Assembly: GCF_900110105.1 (NCBI RefSeq)
Contig: NZ_FOCL01000015.1
Span: forward strand, 87,471 to 151,470
From: Mucilaginibacter gossypiicola
GTDB lineage: Bacteria > Bacteroidota > Bacteroidia > Sphingobacteriales > Sphingobacteriaceae
Direction of reading: 5' to 3'
DNA length: 64,000 nt
In this document: in pieces, positions 7,383 through 16,074 of the stretch
Layout: each line of letters begins with the position of its first letter
How positions within the stretch are numbered: the stretch's first letter is position 1
Notes under the pieces: model-generated
The model's input: the letters and a program-made list of their open reading frames with translations, nothing else
Told to the model about the DNA's origin: nothing
Database searches by the model: none
Program-made: the position numbers and the translations under genes

Positions 7383-8483
7383 ATGCACCTTCAGCAACTG
7401 TCAATTATTAACTTTAAAAATTACGATGAGGCCGAACTGGTTTTCAGCGAGGGGGTTAATGCTTTTACGGGTAATAACGGTGCAGGTAAAACTAATTTAC
7501 TCGATGCCATTCATTACCTGTCGTTATGCAAAAGCTATTTTAACCCGATAGATAGCCAGCAGATTAAGCAGGATGCAGATTTTTTTATCATTACCGGGGT
7601 TTTTAACAAAAATGACCAGTCTGAGGCAGTTGCCTGTTCGGTAAAACGTAATCAGAAAAAACAGTTTAAACGCAATAAAAAGGATTATCCGCGCCTGGCC
7701 GATCATATCGGGCTGTTGCCGCTGGTTATGATATCACCGAACGATACCAGCATCATAACGGAGGGGAGTGAAGAGCGACGCAAGTTTATTGATAATGTGA
7801 TATCGCAAACAGATAACCATTACTTAGATGAGCTGATTGTTTATAATAAGATACTGACTAACCGTAATGCGCTTTTAAAGCAGGTTGCTGACTCGGGCCG
7901 TTATGATGTGGGCCTGTTTGAAGTGATTAATGAGCAACTGATAGATTCAGGTATGCGTATTTTTGAAAGGCGACGTGCTTTTATGGAGACTTTTGTGCCC
8001 GTATTTAACAGGCATTATGATTTTTTAAGTGATAACGCCGAACGTGTTGAACTGGTATACGAATCGCAATTGCTTAATGATGATTTTGATCACTTATTAA
8101 AGAAAAGCATTGACAGGGATAAGGCCTTGCAACGTACTACTGCCGGTATTCATAAAGACGATCTGCAATTCAACATACACGGCATGGCTATGAAGAAATT
8201 TGGATCGCAGGGACAGCAAAAATCGTTTTTGATTGCACTCAAGCTTGCCCAGTATACTTTCCTGTATCAGCAAAAAGGGTTTAAGCCCTTACTTTTACTT
8301 GATGATATTTTTGATAAGCTTGATGACGGGCGGGTTACCAAGTTAATGCAAATGGTATCTAACAATGATTTTGGACAGGTTTTTATAACCGATACCGGGG
8401 TTGAGCGTGTTGAAAATGTTTTTAATAAAATAGGAGTACCGGTTAAACTATTTAAAGTAAAGGGAGGAACGATTGATGCGTAA
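7383..8483 (+). CDS. recF: DNA replication/repair ATPase RecF
   Basis: SMC-like ATPase that helps load RecA at single-strand gaps together with RecO and RecR. The Walker A motif G-N-N-G-A-G-K-T-N is at residues 30-38. The ABC signature region G-S-Q-G-Q-Q-K-S is near residue 278, and Walker B L-L-L-L-D-D-I-F-D is at 303-311. The 366-residue length is standard. The next gene, dciA, overlaps its last 8 bases, so the pair is translationally coupled. Confidence 0.97.
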   Translation: MHLQQLSIINFKNYDEAELVFSEGVNAFTGNNGAGKTNLLDAIHYLSLCKSYFNPIDSQQIKQDADFFIITGVFNKNDQSEAVACSVKRNQKKQFKRNKKDYPRLADHIGLLPLVMISPNDTSIITEGSEERRKFIDNVISQTDNHYLDELIVYNKILTNRNALLKQVADSGRYDVGLFEVINEQLIDSGMRIFERRRAFMETFVPVFNRHYDFLSDNAERVELVYESQLLNDDFDHLLKKSIDRDKALQRTTAGIHKDDLQFNIHGMAMKKFGSQGQQKSFLIALKLAQYTFLYQQKGFKPLLLLDDIFDKLDDGRVTKLMQMVSNNDFGQVFITDTGVERVENVFNKIGVPVKLFKVKGGTIDA

Positions 8484-8766
8484 AACCAACGACAAAACAC
8501 TTAAGGAAGCTATTGAGCAAATGCTTAATGTATATAAGATCAAACGGCGTTTTGACGAAACCGGTGTGGTTACAGCATGGCCAGGCCTGGTTGGTAAATC
8601 GGTAGCTAACCGTACTAAAGAGTTATTTGTACGCGATAAGAAATTATTTCTGCGGATAGAATCATCAGTAATAAAAAATGAACTGATGCTGATGCGTAAC
8701 CAGATAATTGAAAAGATAAATAACGAAGCTAAAAGTATTATTGTCGAAGAGATTATCTTCCTCTAA
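8476..8766 (+). CDS. DUF721 / DciA-family protein
   Basis: Small basic protein of the DUF721 family. In many bacteria this family includes DciA, the ancestral loader of the replicative helicase DnaB. The conserved W-P-G-L-V-G segment near residue 30 and the basic V-R-D-K-K-L-F-L-R-I-E-S region support the call. The ATG at 8476 lies inside the recF 3' end; a TTG one codon earlier is less likely. Pairing with recF agrees with a replication role. The function in this organism is inferred from the family. Confidence 0.85.
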   Translation: MRKTNDKTLKEAIEQMLNVYKIKRRFDETGVVTAWPGLVGKSVANRTKELFVRDKKLFLRIESSVIKNELMLMRNQIIEKINNEAKSIIVEEIIFL

Positions 8767-8950
8767 GCATGCGCAAGCCGTGCTGTTTCAATTTAAGATC
8801 GTCGGTAAGCTTTGAATAGGCAAGAATGAACAAGCCGGGAATAGTGAAGGCAAGCTGGGCTTCAGGGTGTGTTCTGTAAAGCATTATAGAGCCAATAACC
8901 AATAATACCAGTATTAGTACGTAAAATATGTATTTGAATAGTGGTTTCAT
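8753..8950 (-). CDS. Small two-segment membrane protein
   Basis: A 65-residue protein with two hydrophobic segments (about 5-24 and 33-45) and a basic tail ending K-Q-H-G-L-R-M-L-R-G-R. I prefer the start M-K-P-L-F-K-Y; a longer in-frame start 26 codons upstream adds a poorly hydrophobic, unlikely leader. It converges with dciA and overlaps its end by 14 bases. The family is not recognised. Confidence 0.65.
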   Translation of the reverse strand: MKPLFKYIFYVLILVLLVIGSIMLYRTHPEAQLAFTIPGLFILAYSKLTDDLKLKQHGLRMLRGR

Positions 8951-9049
8951 GGTGTTCTGGGTTATCGGTTTTTCTAAATATGCAATACAGTTCAGGTGCG
9001 GATGTAAAGTTAAAAAAAATGTAACCATACTTGCAAGAAAAACGTAAAC

Positions 9050-9091
9050 ATTTCGGGTGCAACCCGCTGATTGCCTGATTGCGCCCGAAAT
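9050..9091 (-). terminator. Hairpin downstream of ndk
   Basis: An 11-bp stem (ATTTCGGGTGC / GCGCCCGAAAT, one G:U) begins nine bases past the ndk stop on the minus strand. The following T content is modest. Confidence 0.5.
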
Positions 9092-9099
9092 AAGGCTAA

Positions 9100-9519
9100 T
9101 TAAAACCTTTCAAAAGCCGAGAAAAAGAAGTTTCCTTCGATGTCTGCATTTTCGTCAGAATCTGAACCATGAACAGCATTTTCGCCAATTGACCTTGCAT
9201 AAAGGTTACGGATAGTACCTTCAGCAGCATCAGCCGGGTTAGTAGCGCCAATCAAAGTACGGAACTCGGTAATAGCATTGTCTTTTTCAAGGATAGCTGC
9301 TACGATAGGACCTGATGACATAAACTCAACAAGACCGGCATAAAAAGGACGCTCTTTGTGTACTTCGTAAAACTGTCCGGCTTTTTCTGCAGATAGTTTA
9401 GTGTATTTAAGAGCTACGATTTTGAAGCCGTTTTTGGTTATAATGTCTAAAATAGCACCGATATGGCCGTCAGCAACAGCATCAGGCTTGATCATAGTAA
9501 ATGTTCTGTTAGTTTTCAT
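9100..9519 (-). CDS. ndk: Nucleoside diphosphate kinase
   Basis: Transfers the gamma-phosphate from ATP to nucleoside diphosphates through a phospho-histidine. The catalytic H117 is in the N-A-V-H-G-S-D-S motif. The N-terminal T-F-T-M-I-K-P-D-A-V signature is intact. At 139 residues it is full length. It is a single-gene unit divergent from nrnA. Confidence 0.98.
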   Translation of the reverse strand: MKTNRTFTMIKPDAVADGHIGAILDIITKNGFKIVALKYTKLSAEKAGQFYEVHKERPFYAGLVEFMSSGPIVAAILEKDNAITEFRTLIGATNPADAAEGTIRNLYARSIGENAVHGSDSDENADIEGNFFFSAFERF

Positions 9520-9668
9520 TGAAATAATTGTTTCTTTTTTGGGTTATTAATAAACTAATTGCCTTTGTTGGGTTAGTTTTAATCCGCACTTGTGCAGATA
9601 TTTAAAATTTGCGGCAAAAATAGGCTTTTGTAACTGTATCATAAAGCTTTTTGAATTAAATTAGATGG

Positions 9669-9697
9669 TTTGTATTTCATTTATTTATTTAGCTTTG
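9669..9697 (+). promoter_or_regulatory. Candidate promoter of the DHH phosphoesterase gene
   Basis: TTTG (9669-9672), 17 bases, then TAGCTTTG (9690-9697), a good match to the Bacteroidota -33/-7 pattern. It lies 22 bases before the ATG at 9719. Confidence 0.55.
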
Positions 9698-9718
9698 CAA
9701 CTCTTTTTTTAAGAATTG

Positions 9719-10729
9719 ATGTTAGATTTAGCTTCGCTTACTGACCTTTTAACGAAACCTCAAAAAATAGTGATCACTACCCATCATAAACCTGATGGTG
9801 ATGCTATGGGTTCGTCATTGGGCTTATATAATTATTTAATACAGCAGGGCCATCATGCCAGGGTTATTGCCCCTACAGATTATCCTGACTTTTTAAGCTG
9901 GCTGCCCGGTAATGAGAATGTTATTATTTATACTGAGCACCGCGAAGAAGCTGCCGCGCTGATAGCCGACGCCAATCTTATATTTTGCCTTGACTTTAAT
10001 GCCTTGAGCCGTATCAATGATATGGGCGAGCTGGTAGGCGAAAGCAGTGCCTACAAAATCATGATCGATCATCACCTGGAGCCTGCCGATTTTGACGATT
10101 ACAGGCACTGGGATATCAACGCCTGCGCAACAGCGCAACTGGTATATGATTTTATTGTTAATGAACTTCACCATAAAGAGCTTGTAAACAAGGATGTGGC
10201 AACCTGTCTATATACAGGTATCATGACCGACTCCGCTTCATTCAGACTTCCTAATACAACTTCTGGAGTACATCGCATAGTAGCTGATCTGATTGATGCA
10301 GGTGCGGTGAACTGGCGTATCCATGAATTAGTATATAATAGTGCGTCTGAAAACAGGCTTCGCTTTTTGGGCCATTGCCTGGCTAATTGCCTGGAAGTAC
10401 TGCCCGAATTTAATACTGCTATTATTGCGGTTAGCAAACAAGATCTGGAACGGTTTGACGTTGAAACCGGCGATACAGAAGGTGTAGTGAATTATGCTTT
10501 ATCAATGGCAAGCATTCGTTTGGCCGCCTTTATAGTTGAACGCAGCGATAGGGTAAAACTTTCGTTACGGTCAAAAGGAGAGTTTCCGGCCAATGAGATT
10601 TGCAAAAGATACTTTAATGGAGGAGGTCACCGTAATGCTGCCGGGGGCCATTCTGAACATAGCCTCGAAGAGGTTATAACTCAATTTAAACAAATTTTAC
10701 CCGAATATAAAAAGCTATTAATACAGTAA
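9719..10729 (+). CDS. DHH-family phosphoesterase (NrnA-type oligoribonuclease/pAp phosphatase)
   Basis: Cytoplasmic metal-dependent phosphodiesterase. NrnA relatives degrade nanoRNA or 3',5'-bisphosphonucleotides. Visible motifs are H-H-K-P-D-G-D-A-M-G-S-S near residue 20, the D-H-H signature followed by L-E-P-A-D-F, C-L-Y-T-G-I-M-T-D-S, and the DHHA1 motif G-G-G-H-R-N-A-A-G-G near the end. The ATG at 9719 is preferred over the TTG directly before it. The substrate is assigned from the family only. A lipoprotein FKBP gene begins 7 bases after the stop, suggesting co-transcription. Confidence 0.93.
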   Translation: MLDLASLTDLLTKPQKIVITTHHKPDGDAMGSSLGLYNYLIQQGHHARVIAPTDYPDFLSWLPGNENVIIYTEHREEAAALIADANLIFCLDFNALSRINDMGELVGESSAYKIMIDHHLEPADFDDYRHWDINACATAQLVYDFIVNELHHKELVNKDVATCLYTGIMTDSASFRLPNTTSGVHRIVADLIDAGAVNWRIHELVYNSASENRLRFLGHCLANCLEVLPEFNTAIIAVSKQDLERFDVETGDTEGVVNYALSMASIRLAAFIVERSDRVKLSLRSKGEFPANEICKRYFNGGGHRNAAGGHSEHSLEEVITQFKQILPEYKKLLIQ

Positions 10730-10736
10730 AAAAGTA

Positions 10737-11726
10737 ATGATGAAAAAAAAACTGATGTTTCTGTCACTTGCGGCTATAGGATTTGCAAGTTGCAACGGTG
10801 GGTTTAAGCAGGGCGAAGGCGGCTTGCTTTACAATATCCACACTTCAAAAGGCAATCCTAAAGTTAAGGAAGGTGATTTTATAACACTGAACATGATCCT
10901 TAAAACGGATAAGGATTCTATTATCAATAACTCATATGATAATGGCCAGCCTATACCAACACTGATGCCTAAGCCTCAAACTAAAGGTGATATTGTTTCT
11001 GGTTTAAGCTTACTGGGCGAAGGCGATAGTGCTACATTCAAAATAGCTGCCGACTCAGTATTTAAAGGTGGCCAGCAACGCCCGCCGGGCTTTAAAGGCA
11101 AATACCTGGTTTATACAATTAAAATTGAAAAGGTTATTCAAAAAGGCGCTCTTAATGAGCAAGCTTTCCGCGATCGTGTTACTCAATACATGAAAGGTCA
11201 AACCGATGCGCTTAAAGGTAAGGAGCCTGCTAAAATCCAGGGTTATTTAGATGGTCATAAAGATCTGAAATTTGTAAAAACAGCTTCAGGCTTAAACTAT
11301 GCTGTTACTACTCCGGGCAGTGGTGCAAATGTAGCGGTTGGTGATACTGCAGTAATCAACTATACTTTAAGGCTTGTTAGCGGCAAAGTTTTGGAAACAA
11401 GTGTTAAAGAAGTTGCTGTAAAAGAAAAAATGCAGATCAACCCAATGAACCCTTATCAGCCAATCCGTATCCCGGTAGGTGAAGGTAAAGTGATTAAAGG
11501 TTGGGATGAAGCTTTCCAATTGTTTAACAAAGGTACCAAAGCAGTATTGGTTGTTCCGTCATCATTAGGTTATGGCGATCAGGGCAGCCCGCAAATGCAG
11601 CCATATACCCCGCTTGTATTTGAGGTTGAGCTGGTAAATATCGTTCATCCAAATCCAAACGCACCAAAACCGGTTGTTCCGCAAATGCAAATGCCAACTC
11701 CAACGGCAGCACCGGCCACGAAATAA
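10737..11726 (+). CDS. FKBP-type peptidyl-prolyl isomerase-like lipoprotein (divergent active site)
   Basis: Envelope lipoprotein with lipobox F-A-S-C near residue 19. It has two FKBP-like modules, a degenerate one at about 30-130 and a more complete one at about 180-310 (V-I-K-G-W, Y-G-D-Q-G). The catalytic-pocket Phe-Asp pair typical of FKBP is replaced: where the following paralog reads V-F-D-S-S, this protein reads V-L-E-T-S. It may therefore be a weak isomerase or purely a chaperone. The adjacent paralog at 11788 has the same two-module plan, which indicates tandem duplication. A strong hairpin separates the two. Confidence 0.9.
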   Translation: MMKKKLMFLSLAAIGFASCNGGFKQGEGGLLYNIHTSKGNPKVKEGDFITLNMILKTDKDSIINNSYDNGQPIPTLMPKPQTKGDIVSGLSLLGEGDSATFKIAADSVFKGGQQRPPGFKGKYLVYTIKIEKVIQKGALNEQAFRDRVTQYMKGQTDALKGKEPAKIQGYLDGHKDLKFVKTASGLNYAVTTPGSGANVAVGDTAVINYTLRLVSGKVLETSVKEVAVKEKMQINPMNPYQPIRIPVGEGKVIKGWDEAFQLFNKGTKAVLVVPSSLGYGDQGSPQMQPYTPLVFEVELVNIVHPNPNAPKPVVPQMQMPTPTAAPATK

Positions 11727-11740
11727 TAATACTATTTTAC

Positions 11741-11778
11741 AAAGCCTTTCCTGCTCAAAACAGGAAAGGCTTTTTTAT
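11741..11778 (+). terminator. Intrinsic terminator between the two FKBP genes
   Basis: A perfect 13-bp stem (AAAGCCTTTCCTG / CAGGAAAGGCTTT) with a 7-base loop runs into a T tract. Confidence 0.92.
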
Positions 11779-11787
11779 TTATAGCTT

Positions 11788-12792
11788 ATGAAAAAATACA
11801 TCTTTTATTTTATAGCCCCTCTGCTAACCGTTTCGGCTTTAACTGTCAATGCGCAAACAGGTGCTGTGAAAAAACGTCCTGCTACCGCTAAAAGCGGAGC
11901 TGTAAAAAAGCCCGCTGTTGTGAAAAAAAGCATTACTCCTGCCGAGGTGGCCGGAATGCTTAAAACAAGTAAAGGTTCATTTTATAAAATCTACACGGCA
12001 AACCCTGGTCCAAAGGCTAAGATCAGCGATGTGATCACTTTTAATTTTATTCAAAAAACAGGTAAGGATTCTGTGCTGTTTAGCAGTTATACTGCCGGAC
12101 ACCCGGCACAGGCGCAAATTCAGCCTTCGCGTGGCTTAGGCGATATGATGGATGTTTTTCCATTGCTTGCCGTTAAAGACAGCGCATTGGTGAAGATCCC
12201 TGCCGATTCGATATTTAAAGGCCATGAAGAAGCCCGTCCGCCATTTTTCCCCAAAGGCAGTTTCCTGACCTTTATTTTGAAAATGGAAAAAATCCAGTCA
12301 ATAAATGAGGCTATGGCCGAAAGAAATGCTGCGATGGAAAAACAAAAGCAAGCTGAAGTTGCTGCGGCTAATGAATACGTAACCTCACACGGACTTAAAA
12401 CTACCAGCACAAGCTCTGGCCTTCAATATGTTATTACAGCGCCTACCGATAAATACAAACCGGTAAATGGCGATACCGTACTGGTAAATTACACAGGTAA
12501 ATTACTTAACGGGAAGGTATTTGACAGCAGTATCGAAGCTAACGCTAAAGCTGCAGGTTTAGATCAGCCTGGCCGCCCTTATGAGCCTATCAGTGTTGTT
12601 GTTGGCGAAGGCCGGGTAATACCTGGATGGGAAGAAGCCTTACTGTTGATGAACGAAGGCTCAAAAGCTACCTTCATCATTCCGTCGGGGCTTGCTTATG
12701 GCGAAAGAGGTTCGGGAGCTATCCCGCCAAACAGTACGCTGGCGTTTGACATGGAACTGGTAAAGGTGAAACCTGCCAAAAAGACCAATTAA
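11788..12792 (+). CDS. FKBP-type peptidyl-prolyl cis-trans isomerase, secreted
   Basis: Probable periplasmic folding catalyst. It has a signal peptide at residues 1-22 (cleavage after V-N-A), then a lysine/alanine-rich linker at 25-50. A first degenerate FKBP-like module (60-170) is followed by a canonical FKBP domain at about 210-330. The canonical domain has V-N-Y-T-G, V-F-D-S-S, V-I-P-G-W, A-Y-G-E-R-G and I-P-P-N-S-T-L-A-F, so the active pocket is intact, unlike in its upstream paralog. Confidence 0.93.
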   Translation: MKKYIFYFIAPLLTVSALTVNAQTGAVKKRPATAKSGAVKKPAVVKKSITPAEVAGMLKTSKGSFYKIYTANPGPKAKISDVITFNFIQKTGKDSVLFSSYTAGHPAQAQIQPSRGLGDMMDVFPLLAVKDSALVKIPADSIFKGHEEARPPFFPKGSFLTFILKMEKIQSINEAMAERNAAMEKQKQAEVAAANEYVTSHGLKTTSTSSGLQYVITAPTDKYKPVNGDTVLVNYTGKLLNGKVFDSSIEANAKAAGLDQPGRPYEPISVVVGEGRVIPGWEEALLLMNEGSKATFIIPSGLAYGERGSGAIPPNSTLAFDMELVKVKPAKKTN

Positions 12793-12815
12793 TAGATTGA
12801 AAATGCATCATAATC

Positions 12816-12846
12816 AACCTTCTGCCCAAAAAGCAGGAGGTTTTTT
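12816..12846 (+). terminator. Intrinsic terminator after the second FKBP gene
   Basis: A 10-bp stem (AACCTTCTGC / GCAGGAGGTT, one G:T wobble) with a 7-base loop, followed by a T run. Confidence 0.85.
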
Positions 12847-12933
12847 GTTTACAGGAGGCAATTTTTAATTAAGCGGGTTTATACTTTGCAGCTATAAATT
12901 CGTTATTAAGTATTCAAGGTTTATTTTTGCAGC

Positions 12934-13701
12934 ATGGTTTTAACCGACACGCACACCCATCTATATTACGAAGCCATTCCTGAAAAGCGCGCAGCTTTAA
13001 TGCAGCGTTGTATCGATAATAACATCACCCGTTTATTTTTGCCCAATGTTGATGCTGCTTCTGTGCCATTAGTATATGGCCTGGTAAACGATTATCCTCA
13101 ATATTGCTACCCCATGCTTGGTTTACACCCCTGCGATGTAAAGGAGAATTGGGAGGCCGAGCTTGCTGTGATTATGGATGCCCATCAGCAAAATAAAATT
13201 TATGCCATAGGCGAGATCGGTATCGACCTTTATTGGGATAAAACACATTTAAAGGAACAGGTAGATGCCTTTGTAAAGCAGATCAATTGGGCTAAAAGTC
13301 TTGACCTGTCAATAGTGATCCACTGCCGTGATGCTTTTGACGAGGTATACGAAGTGCTGAAACAGGAGGCTGATGAAAAACTGCGCGGTATTTTTCATTG
13401 CTTTGGCGGTACGGTTGAGCAGGCGCAACAGGTGATCGACCTTAACTTTTATCTTGGGATAGGTGGAGTTGTGACTTATAAGAACTCGGGACTTGATAAA
13501 GTAATACCGGAAATTGACTTAAAGCATATAGTTTTAGAAACAGATTCTCCGTACCTTACGCCCGTTCCGTTCAGGGGTAAACCTAATGAAAGCTCGTACC
13601 TGGTGTATATTGCCGAAAAAGTAGCCGAGCTTCACCACACAAGCATTGAAAAAGTGGCCGAGGTCACTACTGAAAATTCCAGGCTTGTGTTCGGAATTTA
13701 A
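12934..13701 (+). CDS. TatD-family metal-dependent hydrolase
   Basis: TIM-barrel nuclease/amidohydrolase of the TatD family, with reported 3'-5' exonuclease activity in relatives. Metal ligands are visible in D-T-H-T-H near residue 4, G-E-I-G-I-D-L-Y, I-H-C-R-D-A, F-H-C-F-G-G and E-T-D-S-P-Y-L-T-P. The 255-residue length is standard. A TATTTTTG -7-like element lies only four bases before the ATG. ansA starts 36 bases downstream on the same strand. Confidence 0.95.
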   Translation: MVLTDTHTHLYYEAIPEKRAALMQRCIDNNITRLFLPNVDAASVPLVYGLVNDYPQYCYPMLGLHPCDVKENWEAELAVIMDAHQQNKIYAIGEIGIDLYWDKTHLKEQVDAFVKQINWAKSLDLSIVIHCRDAFDEVYEVLKQEADEKLRGIFHCFGGTVEQAQQVIDLNFYLGIGGVVTYKNSGLDKVIPEIDLKHIVLETDSPYLTPVPFRGKPNESSYLVYIAEKVAELHHTSIEKVAEVTTENSRLVFGI

Positions 13702-13737
13702 ATTGTTTAATATTTTACCACAGCATAAACTTAATTA

Positions 13738-14760
13738 ATGAGCCAAATTTTAATCATCTATACCGGAGGGACAATAGGTATGATGAGTGATCCGGTTACA
13801 AAGGTGCTCAAGCCTATCAACTTTGAGCAAATAATGGATAATGTGCCCGAGCTTGAAAAGCTTAACTGCCGTATCAAAGTGCATTCATTTGATGAGATCA
13901 TCGATTCATCAAACATGAACCCTGAGATATGGAGCGAACTGGCAGGACTTATCCAGTCCAACTACCATGATAACGATGGCTTTGTAATTTTGCATGGATC
14001 AGATACCATGGCTTATACTGCATCGGCATTAAGTTTTATGTTAGAGAACTTAGGCAAGCCAATCATTTTCACAGGCTCACAATTGCCTATCAGCGCTATC
14101 CGTACGGATGCGAAGGAGAACCTGATGACGGCTATTGAGATAGCCAAAGCAAAAAAGAACGACCGTGCCCGTGTGCCTGAAGTTTGTATCTATTTTGATT
14201 ATAAACTTTTCCGCGGTAACAGGGCTTTTAAATATAATTCATCAAAATTCGAGGCTTTCCGTTCCCCAAACTATCCAATATTGGCGGAATCGGGTGTGCA
14301 TTTACGTTTTAGTGTAAACGACATCAGGCACCCTGAAGATGAAAGCGCTCTTATTATCCACAATAACCTGGTTAGCGATGTTGGCGTGTTGAAACTGTAC
14401 CCGGGCATAAGCCCTAAAGTGGTTGAAAATATATTAAGCGCCGATGTGCGTGGTATAGTAATGGAAACCTTTGGTGCGGGTAATACCACTACCGATGCCT
14501 GGTTTATTGATTTGTTGAAAAACGCCATCGATAGCGGCAAGGTGATCCTTGATATTTCGCAATGTAAGGTGGGCACAGTAGAACTTGGCCGTTACGAGAC
14601 CAGTAAGCATCTGAAAGATATTGGTGTAGCCAACGGTTACGACATGACCTTTGAAGCCGCAGTTACTAAAATGATGTACCTGCTTGGTCAGAGTGATAAC
14701 CCTGCCCAGGTTAGGGAGTGGCTGGAGACCGATTTGCGCGGCGAGTTGACAGTATCGTAA
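13738..14760 (+). CDS. ansA: Type I (cytoplasmic) L-asparaginase
   Basis: Hydrolyses asparagine to aspartate and ammonia. The first catalytic threonine is in Y-T-G-G-T-I-G-M near residue 11, and the second motif H-G-S-D-T-M-A-Y-T-A is near residue 85. No signal peptide is present, which fits the cytoplasmic type I enzyme of about 340 residues. It probably shares a transcript with the upstream tatD-like gene. A GTCATTGCGAGG palindrome follows and may end the message. Confidence 0.95.
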   Translation: MSQILIIYTGGTIGMMSDPVTKVLKPINFEQIMDNVPELEKLNCRIKVHSFDEIIDSSNMNPEIWSELAGLIQSNYHDNDGFVILHGSDTMAYTASALSFMLENLGKPIIFTGSQLPISAIRTDAKENLMTAIEIAKAKKNDRARVPEVCIYFDYKLFRGNRAFKYNSSKFEAFRSPNYPILAESGVHLRFSVNDIRHPEDESALIIHNNLVSDVGVLKLYPGISPKVVENILSADVRGIVMETFGAGNTTTDAWFIDLLKNAIDSGKVILDISQCKVGTVELGRYETSKHLKDIGVANGYDMTFEAAVTKMMYLLGQSDNPAQVREWLETDLRGELTVS

Positions 14761-14798
14761 ATTTTTTCGATATCACTACAGAAAGATAATATATTAAG

Positions 14799-14886
14799 AA
14801 ACGTCATTGCGAGGTACGAAGCAATCCCCTATAAGCAGGTCCGCCCTGTATAGTTTGGGATTGCTTCGTACCTCGCAATGACGTTT
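14799..14886. repeat. GTCATTGCGAGG-type palindromic repeat, copy 1
   Basis: A perfect 30-bp inverted repeat (14799-14828 / 14857-14886) around a 28-base centre containing CCGCCCTGTATAGTTT. Related copies lie at 44296-44390 and 50036-50129. It sits between the convergent ansA and tetX-like genes. Confidence 0.92.
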
Positions 14887-14910
14887 TTGGCGGTCTCTCG
14901 GTAAACTCTG

Positions 14911-16065
14911 CTAATTGTCTTCCGGATTAAACATCGCCACCAAATTCTTTAGCCCATCAGCCGAATGCAGTGAATCTGTTTGTTCTAATGTCATAGCGGC
15001 GGTTTCGGATGCTCTTGCGCGCATTTCTTTTTCGTAGTCGGCTATAGCATCCCGGGTATTTTCAAACTTGTCACTTAATAAGTGTTGGGCCAGTTCCAAT
15101 GCATCAAGCATGGCCATGTTAACGCCTTCACCTGCGTAAGGTGGCATCAGGTGAGCAGCATCGCCAAGCATAGTCAGGTTGGGGAAGGCTTCCCAGGTTT
15201 GGTCTAAAGGCATGCAATATTGCGGGCGGGGAATAAATACGGGTTCGGCGTTTTCAAACAATTCATCCCAGATATTGTCCCAGCCGGCAAACTCCTGCTT
15301 AAACCAGGTAAATACCGACGCCCTATCTTTAAAATCAATTCCGCTATCCTGCAGCCATGTTTCCGCTGATTTAATACCCGCATAAAATACCAGGCTGCCA
15401 TCTCCTTTAGAGCTTACTATCAGTGTTTTCTCATCGCCCATCGCAAATATTTTACCACCATTCAGTAGCTCGTGAATCCGGGAACTTGCTTTTTCTGAGT
15501 TATAAACAGCACCTTCAATTACACTTACTCCGGCATAAAATGGTTTGATAGGTGTAATGTATGGTCGGATCTTTGAATTGGCACCATCGGCGGCTATCAC
15601 CAGATCAGCCCAGGCCGTTGAGCCGTTTTTAAACTCCAAGTTAATTCTGCCTTCCTGTTCATGAAGTGTGGCAAACTGGCTATCCCAAACAACAGTATCC
15701 GGTTGCAGGGAGTCAAGCAGGATTTTCCTTAATGGTCCGCGGTCAATTTCGGGGCGATTATAGGAACCTCCGTCGGCTCCATGCTCATCAAGCACAATGT
15801 TACCGTGTTTATCCACAACCCTTAGTTTGTCGGCACCGGGACGATAGTTGGCGTTAAAGGAGTCCATCAGCCCGGCCACTTCCAAAGCTTTTAGGCCCGA
15901 TTCTTCATGCAAGTCAAGCGTAGCGCCCTGAACCCGCACTTCACGGTTTAAGTCGCGCTCGTAAACTTTTACGTTGGCGCCGTTCATTTGTAAAATGCGT
16001 GCGAGTGTAAGTCCACCCGGGCCGCCGCCCATTATAGCTATATTTTTGTTTTTAATTGCTTTCAT
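14911..16065 (-). CDS. TetX-like FAD-dependent monooxygenase
   Basis: Flavoprotein hydroxylase of the PHBH fold, closest by motif to TetX-type enzymes that hydroxylate tetracyclines. The dinucleotide-binding motif I-M-G-G-G-P-G-G-L-T-L-A is at residues 10-21, a TetX-like V-Y-E-R-D-x-N-R-E segment follows, and the FAD ribityl motif is G-D-A-A-H-L-M-P-P-Y-A-G-E-G-V-N. At 384 residues it is TetX-sized. It lies 9 bases after a TetR-family gene, a pairing typical of drug-inducible detoxification. Whether tetracycline is a substrate cannot be told from the sequence. Confidence 0.88.
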   Translation of the reverse strand: MKAIKNKNIAIMGGGPGGLTLARILQMNGANVKVYERDLNREVRVQGATLDLHEESGLKALEVAGLMDSFNANYRPGADKLRVVDKHGNIVLDEHGADGGSYNRPEIDRGPLRKILLDSLQPDTVVWDSQFATLHEQEGRINLEFKNGSTAWADLVIAADGANSKIRPYITPIKPFYAGVSVIEGAVYNSEKASSRIHELLNGGKIFAMGDEKTLIVSSKGDGSLVFYAGIKSAETWLQDSGIDFKDRASVFTWFKQEFAGWDNIWDELFENAEPVFIPRPQYCMPLDQTWEAFPNLTMLGDAAHLMPPYAGEGVNMAMLDALELAQHLLSDKFENTRDAIADYEKEMRARASETAAMTLEQTDSLHSADGLKNLVAMFNPEDN

Positions 16066-16074
16066 GTTGTTTAA

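Noticed and set aside
14911..16065. Calling the TetX-like gene a tetracycline resistance gene
   Set aside because: Motif similarity alone does not show the substrate; many related flavin monooxygenases act on other compounds.
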